Source: Sanderia malayensis (Eukaryota; Cnidaria; Scyphozoa; Semaeostomeae; Pelagiidae). Taken from it: DNA of 64,000 nucleotides. The notes beneath the pieces were generated by a model, which saw only the letters and a list, made by a program, of their open reading frames with translations, was not told where the DNA came from and ran no database searches. A program made the translations under genes and the position numbers. The DNA lies in assembly GCA_013076295.1 (NCBI GenBank), contig RQOL01000729.1:1736001-1800000 (forward strand), in the 5' to 3' direction. The first letter of the stretch is position 1. Each line of letters starts with the position of its first letter. Of this stretch, positions 21,976 to 33,680 are shown piece by piece.

Positions 21976-24278
21976 TATTGACAGAAGCATCAATTAAATT
22001 GGTAGTTGTTTATTGGGAACGCATTGGAAGTGAAAATATAATGCTTTAATATATCTATGATGTAACATGTATTGTTGAATAAAGCCAGGTCTGTGCCCCA
22101 TCGTGGCAGCTTTTGATTTATTCAGTATTCTCACAAAGCAAAACCATTTCAACTTGATGCAGATTCATTCTATTAGGGGACCTCGTTGTTCTCTAAGTCA
22201 AAGCGTTTTCTGCTGGTGTATACAGGGCGGTAGTGAGATGCAGTCCTTGATTTTCAATTTGTTACATTTTATTTTTTTTGGGTATATTTTAACAATAATT
22301 TTCAGCTAACAATCAAACTTTTGAAAGAACATTGAAGCTCTGAATTTGGATGCTAACATATAAACGGGTGTGTAACTGTGTTATATTAAATTTTAAATTA
22401 ATTCTTCTTTTTTGAGCACGTCTTTGTTAATGTAGAAAACCTTGCCCTGGAAACGATGTTTCTGTTTCTTTGAATTAATTTTACCACACATATTGTCTTT
22501 ACAAAGGAATTTTTTCAAGCAGGACTAGAAAGAACTTAAGTTTTTTCTGCTATTCCAAAGGCACTTATTTTTTGCACAGTTTATCATGTACCCTCATATT
22601 GAGATGACACTTTATTATCTTTGTGACCCACGGACATAACTAAAAACATCTTTGAAATATCCTATTGCAAGTGATTTTGCAAATGCCGACATTGCGCAGT
22701 TCATTTTCATTTCATTTATTATCAACCAATATTAAAATCTGTCGGCCGTCGTCGTTTGAGCCAATCTCTAAATTGGGAAACAAGAAAATGTTAGATGTTA
22801 TTTTATTATTGTAATTTCTTTATGTTATAAAACGGAGATTGTTATGTAAACTTCAAGCCTCTCAAAGTGAAGTCTATTTGCTAGCTTCCATTAATTTGAG
22901 GCCATCATATTAACTAGCTTTAAACAATCAGTAATGTTTTATTTGCAATTGCACAATTCTATTCTGAGTTTTAATCATATTTATTTGCTATTGCGAATAC
23001 ATTGGCAGATTGTTTTAAGCTTCCTTTTCTGTTCATTTAATCATCATGCCGATTGAAGCGCACCCGAAACTCTTCCAGCTCTATATATAGGGCCACTATT
23101 AAGGCATAAAACATAGAATGTTGGAATAATGAGTCGTTTATCCATTGTGACACGAATTCCATAATTGTGACAAATTAATATAATCCTTGTTGTTCAAAAT
23201 TTGGGTATTCTCCAGCTCTACATTAATATATTTTGTCACTGACTGCTGTACTAAATGACCATAAATTCATCAAACAGCCAACAGAAGCCCAATTCTGTCT
23301 TTTTGGGAACATTTATTCGGCTATGTGTTTTTTGTCAAGTCGCAGAATTGGCAAGTATGTTATTCTCCCAAGTGCAAGGAGCGGGTTGCTTACGTAGTTT
23401 TCACAGTGCATAAGAGATATCAGATATTTCTGCAGTCTAGGATCTTGTAAATGCATCGATGATGGTGCTTGTATGCTCAATTGATTATTTGTCTTTTGAG
23501 AGGCGCTCAAACGAGGTGAGCAATTTATTCACGAACCTCAGATTGTTGATAGTGATTAGTTCCATTACCAAATTAATGTAGAATGAAATGCAGAACCTTC
23601 AGATTTCAGAATTACCCGGAAAAATGATGAAAGATTTGATGGAAACAGGGGTTATAGACGTGTGTCCTTTATATTTATAACAGGTACACATAGATATTAC
23701 CAAGAAATGGGTTTGGAAGTCTATTGTGTGATGTCGGCGTTTATTTGAATGTGGTCCATTTTAGAGTTTCTTGTTATGATTATGAGGAAGGGGCGTTTAA
23801 TCGACAGGGCAAGATCAACCGTAGCCATACGGTACTTTGCCCGCTTGTTGTTTTGACCCATCTCTTGAGAATATGGCTTTGGATTTTTCTACCCTTTCTC
23901 GTCATATGCCACTAACCCGCTTTCCTATACGACAACAAAACCATTTTCTTATGTTTTGTACTCAATCATGAAAAGACGTTATACGCAGGAATGGATTAAG
24001 ATCTGCATATCTGTTGCCTTAATAATCCATTGTATTGTATAGCAGTCAACCTTGAACTTTTGTCATTTTCTATTTTTCATAGTAGGCTTTTCTTTATAGC
24101 AAAACTCAATTTTTTCCAAAACCTGATTCTCCCATCAGCCACGTGGACTTCAGCTGATTCTCCCATCAGCCACGTAGCCTCGTTCTGAACTTGAGTCTTG
24201 ACGCTTTTTAACCTTTGTTCAAGTAACAACAGTTGCCATTATTATTACATCTCCGGCTATCACTGTGAGAGCAATATC
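21976..24278. other. Spacer between receptors B2 and C2
   Basis: Near-identical to 8210-10518, with a 6-base deletion near 22593 and scattered substitutions clustered at 22475-22685. No gene seen. Confidence 0.6.
22078..22083 (+). promoter_or_regulatory. Poly(A) signal of receptor B2
   Basis: AATAAA about 100 bases after the stop, as in B1. Confidence 0.55.
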
Positions 24279-25226
24279 ATGGCTGGCTTGGTGTCCTACA
24301 TTTTTGGCGGACTATTCATAGTCTGCGGTGCTTTTAGCATGATAACAAATTCCATGCTGATTATCTCGTTCATTGCTACTAAGCAATCGATGAAGAATTC
24401 ATGTAATTTTCTCATAGTTGTTCTGAGTTTCAATGATTTCCTTTGTGGAGCAGTCGTTATGCCAATGACAGGATTCGTTGTTTTGCCTGACTCTTCCAAC
24501 AAAGACTTCATAAATATGGTACGTGTGTTTTTGATGCAATTTTTTGCTGCGAATTCATTGTACTTGACAATGCTTATTGGAATCGATCGCTACTTGCATA
24601 TGAATCCTGACATTAACGGTTCTTTGTCAAGATGGCTAAAATTGTTTAAAAGACCTTGGATTTTCATTTTGATTCTCATCTTGGTGGCATTATCTTTAAT
24701 AATTGCAGTTATTATTTTATTTATTTGGAGAAGCGCTGCAAGCATTTATTTATTTACCTTTTATAGCATTTTCATCATGGCATTGTTGATTGGTTTGTTA
24801 GTTGTTTATGTTCGAGGCTTTCGCCGTATTCGCCGCCATGTTGTTGAAAATCCTGTTTACACGAACACGCAAAATGGACAAACGGAAGAACCACGATATG
24901 TGCACGAATTATACAAAACTGTTTTGCTGATATTAATTGCTGCATTTTTATGTCATCTGCCCATTTCCATACTCTATGCTGTCGCCGCTCTCGGCCTACG
25001 TTTTGGTTCCAGATTAGTGGAATCACCGACATTTCTTTATTTCAGATTGGCTTTTGGAGCACTTGCATATTTCTTGCTCTCTTCGAATGCCATCATAATA
25101 ATTTATCGAAATAAAAAATGCAAAACATGGCTTGGTGATAAAGTTTCAGCATTATTCTGCTGCAAATCAAAAATACCAGTTGAAGAAGCAGGAAACAGTG
25201 TAGCTGCGATCACCGCCAATCTTTAA
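24279..25226 (+). CDS. Rhodopsin-like 7TM receptor C2
   Basis: A 315-residue receptor identical in protein to C1 (10519-11466): DRY 103-105, CHLP 225-228, N270 to Y276, Cys pair 294-295, tail ITANL. The ATG at 24279 is the same start. The upstream leader has the same imperfect 31-base tandem duplication as C1. Confidence 0.93.
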   Translation: MAGLVSYIFGGLFIVCGAFSMITNSMLIISFIATKQSMKNSCNFLIVVLSFNDFLCGAVVMPMTGFVVLPDSSNKDFINMVRVFLMQFFAANSLYLTMLIGIDRYLHMNPDINGSLSRWLKLFKRPWIFILILILVALSLIIAVIILFIWRSAASIYLFTFYSIFIMALLIGLLVVYVRGFRRIRRHVVENPVYTNTQNGQTEEPRYVHELYKTVLLILIAAFLCHLPISILYAVAALGLRFGSRLVESPTFLYFRLAFGALAYFLLSSNAIIIIYRNKKCKTWLGDKVSALFCCKSKIPVEEAGNSVAAITANL

Positions 25227-27453
25227 TAACGTTTGAAGGATCAAATCTAACGCACGTAGATACATGGTTAAAGGTATATGGTCCATGGGATATAAGGTCT
25301 TGATGTCTCCGAAATTTTATATCAATTTAAGAATCAAGCTAGGCTAAAGCTTCACCGGGAAAATTTTCTATTTATCTGTGTATTTTGCAAAGCAAAAGAG
25401 TAACTTGGTCAAACATGTGCGTTTTATGCTGGGCCTATTTTTTCGGAAGGTCTACTCTATCTTACCCGGGTTAGTTTCTGTAGTATATGTAGGGCTATAA
25501 TGTGACGTTCTTGAATGTCAGTCGAATTTACAATTTGCGTTGGTTAAAGTTGGCTCCTTTGTGTGACTGTGTTATATAAAAATTTAAGTTATTTTTTCTT
25601 TTTTGAACACATATTCGTTAATGTAGAAAACCTTCCTCCTGGAAACGATGTTGCTTTGAATTATTTTTAGCACACGTACTGTTTTTACAAAAGAATTTTT
25701 TCAAGCCGTACTAAGAAAGCACTTAAGCCTTTTCTGCTATTCCAAAAGCACTTATTTTTTGCACAGTTTATCATGTACCCTCAACCTCATATTGAGATGA
25801 CACTTTAATTATCCTTGTGACCCACGGACATAGCTAAAAACATCTTTGAAATAACTTATTGCAAGTGATTTTACAACTGCCGACATTGCGCAGTTCATTT
25901 TCATTTCATTTATTATCAACCAATATTAGTATCTGTCGGCAGTCCTTGTTTCAGCCAATCTCTAAATTGGGAAACGAGAAAATATTAGATGTTATTTTAT
26001 TATTGTAATTTCTTTATGCTATAAAGAACGGAGATTGTTGTGTAAACTTCAAGCCTCTGAAGTTGAAATCTATATGCTACCTTCCATTAATTTGATGGCA
26101 TAATATTAACTAGCTTTAAACAATCAGTAATGTTTTATTTGCAATTACAAAATTCTATTCTGAGTTTTAATCATATTTATTTGCTATTGGGAATACATTG
26201 GCAGATTGTTTTAAGCTTCCTTTTTTGTTTAGCTAATCATCATGCCGATTGAAGCACACCCGAAACGCCTCCAGCTGTATATACAGGGCTACCATAAAAG
26301 CATAAAACATATAATGTTGGAATAATGACTCGCTTATCCATTGTGGCACGAATTTAATAATTGTGACAAATTAATGCAATCCTTGTTGTTCAAAATTTGG
26401 GTATTCTCTGGTTCTACATTAATATATTTTGTCACTGACTGTTGTACTAAATGACCATAAATTCGCCACACAACCAACAGAAGCCCAATCCTGTTTCTTT
26501 GGGAACATTTATTCTGCTATGTGTTTTTTGTTAAGTCGCAGAATTGGCAAGTATGTTATTCTCCCAAGTGCAAGGAGCGGGTTGCTTACGTAGTTTTCAC
26601 AGTGCATAAGAGATATCGGATATTTCTGCAGTCTAGGATCTTGTAAATGCATCGATGATGGTGCTTGTATGCTCAATTGATTATTTGTCTTTTCAGAGGC
26701 GCTTAGACGAGGTAAGCATTTTATTGACGAACCTCAAATTTAATTGTTGCTAGTGATTAGTTCCATTACGATATTAATGAAGAATGAAATGCAGAACTTT
26801 CCGATATCAGAATTACCCGGAAAAATGATGAAAGATTCGATGGAAACAGGGGTTATAGACGTGTGTCGTTTATATTTATAACAGGTACACATAGATATCA
26901 CCAAGATATGGGTATGGAAGTCTATTGTGTGATGTCGGCGTTTATTTGAATTTGATCCATTTTAGAGTTTCTTGTTATGATTATGAGGAAGGGGCGTTTA
27001 ATCGACAGGGCAAGATCAACCGTAGCCATACGGTACTTTGCCCGCTTGTTGTTTTGACCATTTTGACCCATCTCTTGGGAATATGGCTTTGGGTTTTTCT
27101 ACCCTTTCTCGTCATATGCCACTAACCCGCTTTCCTATACGACAACAAAACCATTTTCTTATGTTTTGTACTCAATCACGAAAAGACGTTATACGCAGGA
27201 ATGGATTAAGATCTGCATATCTGTTGCCTTAATAATCCATTGTATTGTATAGCAGTCAACCTTGAACTTTTGTCATTTTCTATTTTTCATAGTAGGCTTT
27301 TCTTTATAGCAAAACTCAACTTTTTCCAAAAACTGATTCTCCTATCAGCCACGTAGCCTCGTTCTGAACTTGAGTCTTGACGCTTTTTAACCTTTGTTCA
27401 ACAACAGTTACCATTATTATTACATCTCCGGCTATCACTGTGAGAGCAATATC
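25227..27453. other. Spacer between receptors C2 and D
   Basis: Non-coding. At 26351-26360 it shows the empty TTAA site at which copies 1 and 2 of the DIRS-like element sit in the other units. 26925-27125 is the open-frame block also seen at 5568 and 9964. A weak TATAGC lies at 27305, 149 bases before the D start. Confidence 0.65.
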
Positions 27454-28401
27454 ATGGCTGGCTTGGTGTCCTACATTTTTGGCGGGCTACTCATGGTCTG
27501 CGGTGTTTTTAGCATGATAACAAATTCCATGCTGATTATCTCGTTCATTGCTACTAAGCAATCGATGAAGAATTCATGTAGTCTTCTCATAGTTGTTCTG
27601 AGTTTCAATGATTTCCTTTGTGGAGCAGTCGTTATGCCAATGACAGGATTCGTTGTTTTGCCTGACTCTTCCAACAAAGACTTCATGAATATGGTACGTG
27701 TGTTTTTGATGCAATTTTTTGCTGCGAATTCATTGTACTTGACAATGCTTATTGGAATTGATCGCTACTTGCATATGAATCCTGACATTAACGGTTCTTC
27801 GTCAAGATGGCTAAAATTGTTTAAAAGACCTTGGATTTTCATTGTGATTCTCATCTTGGTGACATTATCTTTAATAATTGCAGTTATTATTTTATTTATT
27901 TGGAGAAGCGCTGCAAGCATTTATTTATTTACCTTTTATAGCATTTTTATCATGGCATTGTTGATTGGTTTGTTACTTGTTTATGTTCGAGGCTTTCGCC
28001 GTATTCGCCGCCATGTTGTTGAAAATCCTGTTTACACGAACACGCAAAATGGACAAACGGAAGAACCACGATATTTGCGCGAATTATACAAAACTGTTTT
28101 GCTGATATTAATTGCTGCATTTTTATGTCATCTGCCCATTTCCATACTGTATGCTGTCGCCGTTTTCGGCCTACGTTTTGAATCCAGATTTCTGGAATCA
28201 CCGACATTTCTTTTCTTCAGATTGACTTTTGGAGCACTTGCATTTTTCTTGCTCTCTTCGAATGCCATCATAATAATTTATCGAAATAAAAAATGCAAAA
28301 CATGGCTGGGTGAAAAAGTTTCAGCATTGTTCTGTTGCAAATCAAAGATACCAGTTGAAGAAGCAGGAAACGGTGTAGCTACGATCACCGCCAATCTTTA
28401 A
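27454..28401 (+). CDS. Rhodopsin-like 7TM receptor D
   Basis: A 315-residue intronless receptor, close to C1/C2 with scattered substitutions. ATG at 27454 (MAGLVSYIFGG). DRY at 103-105, RGFRRIRRH from 180, CHLP 225-228, N270 to Y276, Cys pair 294-295, tail ITANL. It likely shares ligand class with C. It lies outside the recent duplication, so it is the older paralog that C came from or parted with. The leader lacks the duplicated CAGCCACGT segment of C. Confidence 0.93.
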   Translation: MAGLVSYIFGGLLMVCGVFSMITNSMLIISFIATKQSMKNSCSLLIVVLSFNDFLCGAVVMPMTGFVVLPDSSNKDFMNMVRVFLMQFFAANSLYLTMLIGIDRYLHMNPDINGSSSRWLKLFKRPWIFIVILILVTLSLIIAVIILFIWRSAASIYLFTFYSIFIMALLIGLLLVYVRGFRRIRRHVVENPVYTNTQNGQTEEPRYLRELYKTVLLILIAAFLCHLPISILYAVAVFGLRFESRFLESPTFLFFRLTFGALAFFLLSSNAIIIIYRNKKCKTWLGEKVSALFCCKSKIPVEEAGNGVATITANL

Positions 28402-29367
28402 TAACGTTTGAAGGATCAAAACTAACGCACGTAGATACATGGTTAAAAGTATATGGTCCATGGGATATAAGGTCTTGATGTCTCCGAAATGTTATATCAA
28501 TTTAAGAATTAGGCTAGGCTAAAGCTTCACCAGGACAATTTTCTATTTATCTGTGTATTTTACAAAGCAAAAGACTAACTTGGTCAATGATGCGCGTGTT
28601 ATGCTTGACCCATTTTTGCTTGAGGTCTATTCTGTTTCCCCGAGTTAGTTTCTGTTGTATATATAGGGCCATAATGTGACGCAGTTCTTGAATTTCAGAT
28701 TAATTTACAAGTTGCGTTGGTTAAAGTTGCCTCCTGAACCAAAAACTAAGAATCCTCATACATTTTTGCCCGGAATGAGTTTAAATATTCAGATTTTTGC
28801 CCCAAACTCTGCTTTCACTAGCGGCCTAACAATGTTCTGTTACCCGAATGGTTTGTTAGGTATATTTCAGGAATAGTTTTTGCTGATAAACCTGTGAATT
28901 AACCCTCAATGTTTTAGCCAAGCGTTATTGATGCGGAAAGGCTTGGTATAAAGTGTTCTCTCTTTTTCTTACTAGTTAAAAGTTTACAATGTTGCAAGAG
29001 AGATCTCTTCGAACAAGTGCAACGCGCACATATTCTTTAGTCCATTTTAAAACAACGTTTCACTCACTTAATGAGTTTTTTAATTATCTTTGGAAGCTAG
29101 TTGTCTAATCCAAAGCAACATTAAATTAATCTACGTATTGCAAATGTTTTACAATAATAATGTTTCTAATGTGCAGAGCTTATTTCCATTTCTTTGCGAT
29201 CAACCAACAATTACTAATATTAATATCTACAACATAAACATTTTCAAGTTTTTTCTCTGGTTGTTGTCCTCAATTTGGCCAATTAATTAGGTATGAGCAA
29301 ATATGTAATTATTGTAAACTTCCTATATTACACGACGGGATTTATTGCGTATATCACAAGCATATTG
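28402..29367. other. Spacer after receptor D
   Basis: Non-coding. The first ~300 bases resemble the C 3' region. From about 29,236 it matches, in reverse complement, sequence ending near 39,815, the outer end of the inverted duplication. The DIRS-like element begins at 29368. Confidence 0.6.
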
Positions 29368-29774
29368 AATGTTAGTTAATACATGAAATTTATTAACTTT
29401 AGTTAATTAGGCACGGATTTCTCATATTGCGTGACTCTTTTTGATGCTAATCAACAACCAAAATTAACAGGGCCGCACCAAGGGTGCGTTGATTACTTGA
29501 CACAGGCAAGGTATTTTAATCTGGCACCAATCGAAAATATCACGCATAGCGATGCTGCCTGTATCTAATCTCAGCTTGATGAAAGTGACAAGCACAATAA
29601 ACCAATCAGAGCTCCCAACACAGCAAGCTAACCAGCGACAAGCCAATCAAATTAAGCGAATCACCACGCAAAATACTCCCTTTATAAGACAATGCAAAGC
29701 CCTCAAAGGGCAACAATTTACAAACAAAGCAACATATACATAGTTGCCAAGCAAATCAAGGAAACAAAAATTTA
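29368..29774 (+). repeat. Split direct repeat A1 of second element
   Basis: 407 bases repeated at 32622-33029 with one extra T in the latter. A diverged relative stands alone at about 50460-50825. Confidence 0.9.
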
Positions 29775-29796
29775 ATTTGAACGAAAGCTAGGTGAG

Positions 29797-30527
29797 ATGG
29801 CTAAAAGCAAGTCAATTAAACAAGGCATACGGAGAAGTACGCGACCTTCTACAGCGGCGACTACTGCTAGTTCATGGCCCAGTGTTGCAACCGAAGCCAA
29901 CACGGCAATAGAAGGCTCTCTGGCTACCATCGTCCGCGAACTGATGACCGCCAACAAGCCTCCACAGACGGATAGACCAGCCAATACGCCGCAGCCAGTT
30001 TCACTCGAAACGTTGCATCTTCCAAGCAGTTCAGCCCCACCGATGATGCCGGCCACGTACACCATCAATGCCTTCTCGCCGGAGGTTTCCAACAGCCTCG
30101 TCAGACAAATCCAGAGCGGTGAGTTTTTGAATTATCAAAAATTAGTCACTCAGAACCTCCAGAAATTATCTCCCCCGGCACCACAAGTTTTCCATTTGAA
30201 TGGGGGATGATAACGACTTGAAGATTGTTAAGCACGATGTACTGGGGAAGGATCGACCAACAATTCTGGTTGATGACGTTTACAGCCGGCCCACAAGATC
30301 AAGAGGATTGTATTTTTAACAAAGAACCCTTTAACAGTAAATCCCTTGCGGCAAAAAGGGACGACGTATGCCGCAGGTTTAATATCGAACGCTTTTGTAA
30401 AGAGGCTACCTGCCGATTTAAACATGTATGCAACAGACCGGGCTGTGGGGGAAAGCATGCTGGAAACAGATGCACCCTCGTCATCAACCCCGGCTCTGGA
30501 AAACATTACTACTTCGTTATCTCGTAG
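29797..30527 (+). pseudogene. gag-like ORF of second element (frameshifted)
   Basis: The first ORF begins at ATG 29797 (MAKSKSIKQGIRR) and runs to 30210; the homologous reading then continues in another frame to 30527. The second part carries a Cys/His cluster, C-x4-C-x5-C-x4-C-x3-H-x4-C (about 30399-30470), typical of DIRS gag proteins that bind nucleic acid. The SPEVSNSLVRQ stretch matches the first element family. The frame break near 30130-30225 makes it defective. Confidence 0.75.
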
Positions 30528-30592
30528 TTTAAAACCGTTGAGTAGAATTGATGTCGTTCATCTAGAACTCGCTTTAGACACCCATCCTGATT

Positions 30593-30640
30593 GTTTTTTT
30601 TTGTTTTTTTTTGTTTTTTTGTTTTTTTTGTTTTTCGCTT
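30593..30640 (+). repeat. Poly(T)/G low-complexity tract
   Basis: Runs of 7-11 T separated by single G between the gag and RT parts. It stays open by chance as Phe/Leu/Val codons and probably replaces lost linker sequence. Confidence 0.8.
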
Positions 30641-31560
30641 CTGACCTGTGTACCGGACTACGGGAGGGTGTTTCAATTAGCGACCACAGCCCTAGAATAC
30701 CCAGGCGTTCTCCGAATCCACCCACTGCTTCACTTCACCCGGACAAAATTACCGAAAATCTTAACAAAGAGGTCTCCTTAGAGCGCCCAGTGGGCCCCTT
30801 TTTCAGAGCCGCCGTTTCCAAACCTGCAAGTTTCCCCCCTGGGGGTAGTTCCGGCAAACTGTTCCGAAAAATTCCGCACAATTTTTCATTTGTCTTATCC
30901 GAATTCGATCAATTCTTTCCTTGACAAGGACTCGCATTCTTTAAAATATGTAATAATCGATGAAGCAATTGCAGAGCCTCAACGTCTCGGGCTTGGTTCA
31001 TTTATGGCCAAAACAGACATCGAATCTGCCTTTCGTCTAATTCAAGTCCATCCAAACGACTGGGAATTATTGGGTATGAACTGGAACGGGGGTTTCTATT
31101 TCGAAAAATTCTTGCTTATTGGCCTACGCGGCGGTCCTTTTCTCTTCAATCAATATGCTACCGCGATTCACTGGATACTGGAACATAAGTGTGTAATTTC
31201 CTACGTGACACACTTCCTAGACGATTTCTTGATTATCGAACCTAAAAATCCTGATTCCCCGTTTGACAAAATTTGTAAGGTCAGCCTTCAAGAAACAGGC
31301 ATTTCCATCGCGTGGCTAGAGTTGTATGCTATTGTTATGGCCTGCCTTATTTGTGCACCACGCTGGTTTACGAAAAGGATTTATTTTAATGCAATAACGA
31401 GTCTGTTGTTTATATCATTACCTCAAAACGTCCCCCTTCCCCAAAGTGATGGCTCTGGTCCATCACCTAACGCTTCTCACTATGCAATATAATTTCTATT
31501 TTTTGCTAAACACATCCCGGGAGCAAACAACGAAATAGCTGATTCTCTCTCACGTTTCCA
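30640..31560 (+). pseudogene. Reverse transcriptase fused to RNase H (internal deletion)
   Basis: DIRS-type RT. N-terminal RT sequence (ending ERPVGPFF, about 30815) is in the frame that closes at 30924; the palm continues in frame 30890-31492 with MAKTDIESAFRLIQVHP (motif A, near 31004), FYFEKFLLIGLRGGPF (motif B region) and an intact FLDDFLI catalytic pair (about 31219). After about 31290 the frame jumps to RNase H-like sequence (ELYAIVMACLI, near 31321), so thumb and connection are deleted. The conserved end of DIRS RNase H (HIPGANNEIADSLSRF) lies at about 31511-31560, in another frame. It would copy element RNA to DNA if whole; here it cannot. Confidence 0.8.
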
Positions 31561-31669
31561 GGTCGATTGTTTCCGACCATTGGCGCCATGGGCCGACCCC
31601 CTGCCTCCACAACTCCCGGAGGAAATTTCGCACCTTTGACGCCTTTGTTACACCATTTTCAAGTTTTTC

Positions 31670-32167
31670 ACTCGCCCAAAATACACAAGACTCACACCGC
31701 ACGGGGGTCAAGCAGTTCCTTACTTTTGCTAAGCGTTCAAAGCTCATGGATTTTAGGGTATTTTGTCCGCCGACGGAATTACTCTATGTTATTTTGCTAC
31801 TCACATGGCCCCGACTGTCTCACATGACACAATAACAATGTTTCTGGCCGCAGTGAGAGACTTTCATTTACAACACGTTTTTACTTGCAACTTGCAAGAT
31901 TTCTGTCGACAATATATATTCTTTGATCACTTTCACATTTCCGGGCTGCTTCAGCTGGACACTGCACGTGATCTCGATAACCAAATGATATGGGCCATAA
32001 TTTGCTCCGCACAATTGGATACAATTGCACATCTAATTTCACGCATTTCTCTATACTCGTTTTTATGGGCAATCGCTGGACGCAATTTGTGGGCAAAAGT
32101 GCAAACACTTCATATCACAAAAACTCGGAATAGCACATCAATAACCTATACTGATACAAATCAGTAA
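31670..32167 (+). pseudogene. Tyrosine recombinase remnant (N-terminal part)
   Basis: Open frame 31763-32167 follows RNase H, where DIRS elements keep their tyrosine recombinase. The stretch LCYFATHMAPTVSHDTITMFLAAVRDFHLQHVF resembles the core-binding domain of such enzymes. I cannot find the R...H-x-x-R...Y catalytic set, so the C-terminal domain seems lost before B1 at 32092. Position supports the call more than the sequence does. Confidence 0.5.
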
Positions 32168-32621
32168 AGTATTAGGCTCAACGGGGCCTCGCGTACCTCG
32201 TTATGGTTTCGAATCGGGGCCTCGCGTACCCCGTACAAATTAATGGCAAGGCCTCGCGTACCTTATAAAAAGCCAGGGGCCTCGCGTACCCCATCGCAAA
32301 ATATGTCAAAACAAAACGGACAGCGTCCGTAAATTCCGAGTCAGGGACAGCGTCCCTGCCCCTCCGCTCGCACTTGGTTCCTTGCAAATGCGTTTCCTAC
32401 ACCGCCCACAATATCGTAATTAACTGTTTTTAATTTATGTATAACATCATTGATATATTTACGTAATTTACCTAACAATTATGTTGTAAATTATGATGAT
32501 GATGAAGATGACTATGTTGTAAATTATGATTGTGATGAATATTATTATGATGATGATGATGATTCAAAGCATAACGCAATGGCTTGTTCTTGCGATTCTC
32601 TGCGGTACGAGTGAATAATTA
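32092..32621 (+). repeat. Split direct repeat B1 of second element
   Basis: 530 bases repeated at 33150-33680. It holds four copies of GGCCTCGCGTACC (32185, 32218, 32250, 32278), two short hairpins (32316-32330 and 32342-32358) and a GAT/TGA-rich trinucleotide tract (32491-32565). Confidence 0.9.
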
Positions 32622-33029
32622 AATGTTAGTTAATACATGAAATTTATTAACTTTAGTTAATTAGGCACGGATTTCTCATATTGCGTGACTCTTTTTTGAT
32701 GCTAATCAACAACCAAAATTAACAGGGCCGCACCAAGGGTGCGTTGATTACTTGACACAGGCAAGGTATTTTAATCTGGCACCAATCGAAAATATCACGC
32801 ATAGCGATGCTGCCTGTATCTAATCTCAGCTTGATGAAAGTGACAAGCACAATAAACCAATCAGAGCTCCCAACACAGCAAGCTAACCAGCGACAAGCCA
32901 ATCAAATTAAGCGAATCACCACGCAAAATACTCCCTTTATAAGACAATGCAAAGCCCTCAAAGGGCAACAATTTACAAACAAAGCAACATATACATAGTT
33001 GCCAAGCAAATCAAGGAAACAAAAATTTA
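32622..33029 (+). repeat. Split direct repeat A2 of second element
   Basis: Copy of A1, joined directly to B1 through GAATAATTAAATG. It ends at the same AAAAATTTA as A1. Confidence 0.9.
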
Positions 33030-33149
33030 CCCGCCCACCTCCCTATCCACCGATAGAGGCATATCCAAGGTTCTACGAGCTACCTCTCACGAACCACCTG
33101 ATTAATTGAAAGTCGCAATGCATCTGAGACGCCAAACTTTGCAGGAACT

Positions 33150-33680
33150 GGCAAAAGTGCAAACACTTCATATCACAAAAACTCGGAATAGCACATCAAT
33201 AACCTATACTGATACAAATCAGTAAAGTATTAGGCTCAACGGGGCCTCGCGTACCTCGTTATGGTTTCGAATCGGGGCCTCGCGTACCCCGTACAAATTA
33301 ATGGCAAGGCCTCGCGTACCTTATAAAAAGCCAGGGGCCTCGCGTACCCCATCGCAAAATATGTCAAAACAAAACGGACAGCGTCCGTAAATTCCGAGTC
33401 AGGGACAGCGTCCCTGCCCCTCCGCTCGCACTTGGTTCCTTGCAAATGCGTTTCCTACACCGCCCACAATATCGTAATTAACTGTTTTTAATTTATGTAT
33501 AACATCATTGATATATTTACGTAATTTACCTAACAATTATGTTGTAAATTATGATGATGATGAAGATGACTATGTTGTAAATTATGATTGTGATGAATAT
33601 TATTATGATGATGATGATGATTCAAAGCATAACGCAATGGCTTGTTCTTGCGATTCTCTGCGGTACGAGTGAATAATTAA
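33150..33680 (+). repeat. Split direct repeat B2 of second element (right end)
   Basis: Copy of B1 that ends GAATAATTAA and is followed by receptor-spacer sequence that also occurs, inverted, below 39680. Confidence 0.9.

Larger units (their letters stand above)
29368..33680 (+). mobile_element. Second DIRS-like retroelement (PAT/Ngaro plan)
   Basis: A 4.3-kb element in the A1-ORFs-B1-A2-B2 plan: A1 29368-29774, gag-like ORF, RT/RNase H, recombinase remnant, B1 32092-32621, A2 32622-33029, 121-base linker, B2 33150-33680. It is a different family from the element at 126 and 12586. The matching spacer on the other arm of the inverted duplication (minus strand near 39680) carries the flanks without the element, giving ends at an AA/TTAA core with no longer target duplication, as expected of tyrosine-recombinase integration. 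The ORFs are broken and RT is deleted internally, so this copy is non-autonomous. Confidence 0.88.

Noticed and set aside
30110..30135. A splice-donor-like GGTGAGTTTTT in both gag remnants
   Set aside because: It encodes the conserved GGEF/SGEF residues of the gag-like protein, so coding constraint explains it.
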